Below, piece by piece: positions 62,801-64,000 of a stretch of 64,000 bases of DNA. The notes under the pieces were generated by a model that worked only from the letters and a program-made list of their open reading frames with translations, was not told the origin of the DNA and made no database searches. How positions within the stretch are numbered: position 1 is the stretch's first letter; each line of letters opens with the position of its first letter. A program made the position numbers and the translations under genes. The DNA comes from Amoebophrya sp. A120 (taxonomy: Eukaryota; Sar; Dinophyceae; Syndiniales; Amoebophryaceae), in assembly GCA_905178155.1 (NCBI GenBank), contig CAJINV010000013.1, positions 1,140,392 through 1,204,391 of the forward strand, read 5' to 3'.

Positions 62801-63510
62801 GCGCTCTCCGGCTCGAAAACGTCAAAATTTCGCAGCTTGTGCGGGGTGGTACGAGACAGGAACTCCTTTTCGCGGGAAACGTCGGGCAGCAGCTTCTTGC
62901 TGCGGTTGGTGACATCTTCAGCTGATGCAGCTCCTGCTGCTGTTGAGCCGATCCCTACAGTTGCATTGGTTGTTGAAAAGCCTGTGCAGTTGTCCAGACT
63001 GCGCACAACATAGGCGGTCTCCTGCTTCCAGTAGTCCAGTTTCATTTTCTCGTCGTATTTGAAGCCGAGTCGCGGGGAAAAACCCACGACGTCAGCTTTC
63101 TCGAACAAATCGGGACGTTTCGCGTCCGTGTACCTAGTGAGGAAAGAACTACCTTGGTTCATCTTCGCTAGTGCCGTATTTTCACCTACTTCCCTTGGCG
63201 CTCCCTCCGTGGCTCTTTCGGCGTCGGTTTTGCTGTCGAGGTTCTTTGAAGCGCCCTCTTGTGGATTTTTGTCCGCCTCCGCGGTCGTGGATGAACCAGG
63301 AAAGGTCACCGTAGTTGCAGCTCCAGAATTAATCTTCTCCTCCACCACCACCCGTTGTGACCGGTACGCTGCGGGCGAGTACCGACTCACGTCACCGGTA
63401 TGGCCCTGTGGAAGTTTCGTCCGACCGCGCTTTTCGTCCTTTGCGCGCGCGCTGCCGGACCGGGGGGTGCGCGTACCTTCCGGTGGAAGTTGAAGAAGTA
63501 TGATGGGCAT
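59875..63510 (-). CDS. Very long Ser/Thr/Ala-rich low-complexity protein, main exon
   Basis: A single frame of about 1200 codons ends in an acidic tail (ETDNSDSDNSDNQVD). Most of it is Ala/Thr/Ser/Gly/Pro/Lys-rich and disordered, with scattered SP motifs. More ordered parts are a segment near the start (LFEKADVVGFSPRLGFKYDE, LDYWKQETAYVVRSLDNC) and a C-terminal helical, acidic Gln/Glu/Leu stretch (EEHQAQTDPNINEVDDRML, QLQELLQDDLMRNIEDRIQQ). The motif LLQDDLM also occurs in the N-terminal helix of the calpain-like protein, perhaps by chance. No enzyme motif. The 5' part probably joins the exon at the right window edge; the ATG at 63510 is likely internal. Confidence 0.65.
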   Translation of the reverse strand: MPIILLQLPPEGTRTPRSGSARAKDEKRGRTKLPQGHTGDVSRYSPAAYRSQRVVVEEKINSGAATTVTFPGSSTTAEADKNPQEGASKNLDSKTDAERATEGAPREVGENTALAKMNQGSSFLTRYTDAKRPDLFEKADVVGFSPRLGFKYDEKMKLDYWKQETAYVVRSLDNCTGFSTTNATVGIGSTAAGAASAEDVTNRSKKLLPDVSREKEFLSRTTPHKLRNFDVFEPESALNFHSEKNVNFRSDMMKSGIASVGNAVSPTKTLVSSTSHNINLLTGAPTAAAGTMRLRLQGGPKPRTDGLPSNVPLVSAGGGGAGTALLSGLGTSSYSLGRKTPESRGLANTTTAHQRQINTAPTTPGSNVGIAVPSMRGCIAAAANAGASKSATPSNATNKGFTSGIKQRTVGAAQGTKVLLNQNTSRLKSPKVVNVPNNTQGGINHDRSLPVFSPSEQGLLQTLDDLKATNAANLSKAKSESDILLGYAPVDSGYFDVAGGAGQNHQHPGNKQLQQEQQEQHYATLAANTTITVPSIHHLAGGGRSAATTPTTAVPSPAEEEGGNGVRVEAAATDNNHCVVQKNNLQVVAGVRKTRLKSPAAPAPTSPASSTAVSSPAAKAMLNKARNNVGTAARINNERTIVSKNAVVTTTTKATSSSSSSLSTAKQDLSSIRAVVGAPPLSARRVGAKTNDGGGVTARRGGAGGGAPALGKNAIISTKGNNPTASIAGRPQKIGTTAVTSSSYVGAHASSSTAGHGPLHNKQRAAPGSANAKAGPGTEGTFSGNTRAKTKLVGTSSPRRTGAVVPTRGASGTAKSTAAVAALRSEATRLAPPVRPEKKAVASRSPTRNGINKQRTVTKDANQLSNVAGVSRRPPETQPITGSRGVMGAKAPKKAAAPTSLNKASLNGEKPKKITTEEGFATDTARISASHRTKNKPAVPSFRPSSRATETTSSTTVETNKTTTSSTLRRRGNVPFSSSSSTRNLSAKKSPRQPHPQFVELEAPPAVPNERVLEQVEFLPAAVPPDEEGDPHENPLQERKFVAQDPEEHQAQTDPNINEVDDRMLSANEKSFSLLSLSKENITLEQSHLQQEDEPDDSQLQELLQDDLMRNIEDRIQQLDPDEEDTPRPFMAVEEKIGEEVDVEKIVVPTDQSVEEHNQNVNRDVLLSSRLSTSRESAMLSFRQSSTSVHPPDRGRETDNSDSDNSDNQVD

Positions 63511-63589
63511 TGCACATCAAGACTACTACGCAATAGAAGCACGATCATGCATACGAAAAACAGCATGAAAATAAGGATAAGTTCTCTAG

Positions 63590-64000
63590 ATCTAAAGTAC
63601 TGGCCGAGCTCATCGCCGGCGACAGCTTCTTCCTATCCGACATGAAGGTGTTGTCCAGCAACCCCGACTCAAAATTCGTCCTGGGCGAGGGCAGCGTCTT
63701 AGTGACGCGCACCGGTCGCTTGTGCCGGCCCGCGCCGATCGCGTTCACGGGGCGGTGGTGGTGCGGGTGGAGGTGGTGATGGTGTTGGTCGTAATGATGT
63801 GGCGCGATTTCCTGTTTTTTCCGATGTTGAGCGGGGTCGCCCGGCCCCCCAAAAGCGCCAACCACGGCGTTCGTCGAGTGCCACGAGGCGCAACTAGCAT
63901 CCAGTGGCACATTTTTCTGTTGACCCTGGGTATAATTTGTATGCATATGCCGATGAAGAACTTCCTCTGCTCGGTAGTGGCCGAAAGCGAAATCAGCCTC
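63590..64000 (-). CDS. Exon running off the right edge, probably 5' part of the preceding low-complexity gene
   Basis: The minus-strand frame is open from base 64000 (EADFAFGHYRAEEVLHRHMH) to a stop near 63545. It contains a His cluster (DQHHHHLHPHHHRP) and a basic Ser/Thr stretch (GRHKRPVRVTKTLPSPRTN). It lies about 80 bases upstream of the main exon at 59875-63510 with the same character, and a TATC...CATA segment between them (about 63500-63580) could be another short intron. The exact junction was not resolved. Confidence 0.5.

Overview
The window looks like nuclear DNA of an alveolate protist, most probably a dinoflagellate-lineage parasite of the Amoebophrya (Syndiniales) type. Three things point there. 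Every cellular gene I can support is on the minus strand, from the left edge to the right edge, as in dinoflagellate unidirectional gene arrays. The genes are broken by many short introns (about 150-400 bases). Most of those introns are not GT-AG but are transposon-like 'introner' elements with terminal inverted repeats (TIRs) and 5-base target-site duplications (TSDs); non-canonical, repeat-flanked introns are what I recall being reported for Amoebophrya. The organism call is an inference. The introner structure is read directly from the sequence.

Layout. 1-7000: an edge-truncated exon, two small secreted-protein candidates and a divergent GH7-like glycoside hydrolase. 7515-21330: a repeat domain. 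It holds a purine/A-rich array, a 16-base minisatellite, a 54-base dyad satellite, a 25-base array and a 32-base GC-rich minisatellite. A young LTR retrotransposon of the Ty3/gypsy type (11527-20335, two 640-base LTRs with three differences, CCCC target duplication) has inserted inside the 32-base array. 22300-30980: an alpha-kinase-like gene, a small acidic Tyr/Glu/Gly-rich protein, a basic exon and a long Ser/Thr-rich protein. 30984-36858: two tandem paralogues of a SNAP-25-like Qbc-SNARE with a PH domain between the two SNARE helices. 37883-42519: a secretory-type class I methyltransferase of six exons, all joined across introners. 42968-45067: a SpoU/TrmH RNA 2'-O-methyltransferase. 45805-51064: a degenerate MPPED-type phosphoesterase fused to a long unknown region. 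52426-57332: a calpain-like protein lacking the catalytic cysteine. 57800-59080: a GC-rich island without a recognised gene. 59875-64000: a very long low-complexity protein running off the right edge.

The main discovery candidate is the intron system. At seven sites an element beginning 5'-TAT and ending ATA-3' is flanked by perfect 5-base direct repeats, and at four more by imperfect ones or partly matching ones. Removing the element plus one repeat restores the reading frame every time, and where a paralogue or family is known it restores the expected protein alignment. At least four unrelated TIR families use the same rule, and copies of one family sit in both orientations and are removable in both. 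None of these elements offers GT-AG ends. I had no transcript data, so splicing is inferred from frames and protein homology; excision at DNA level is the main alternative.
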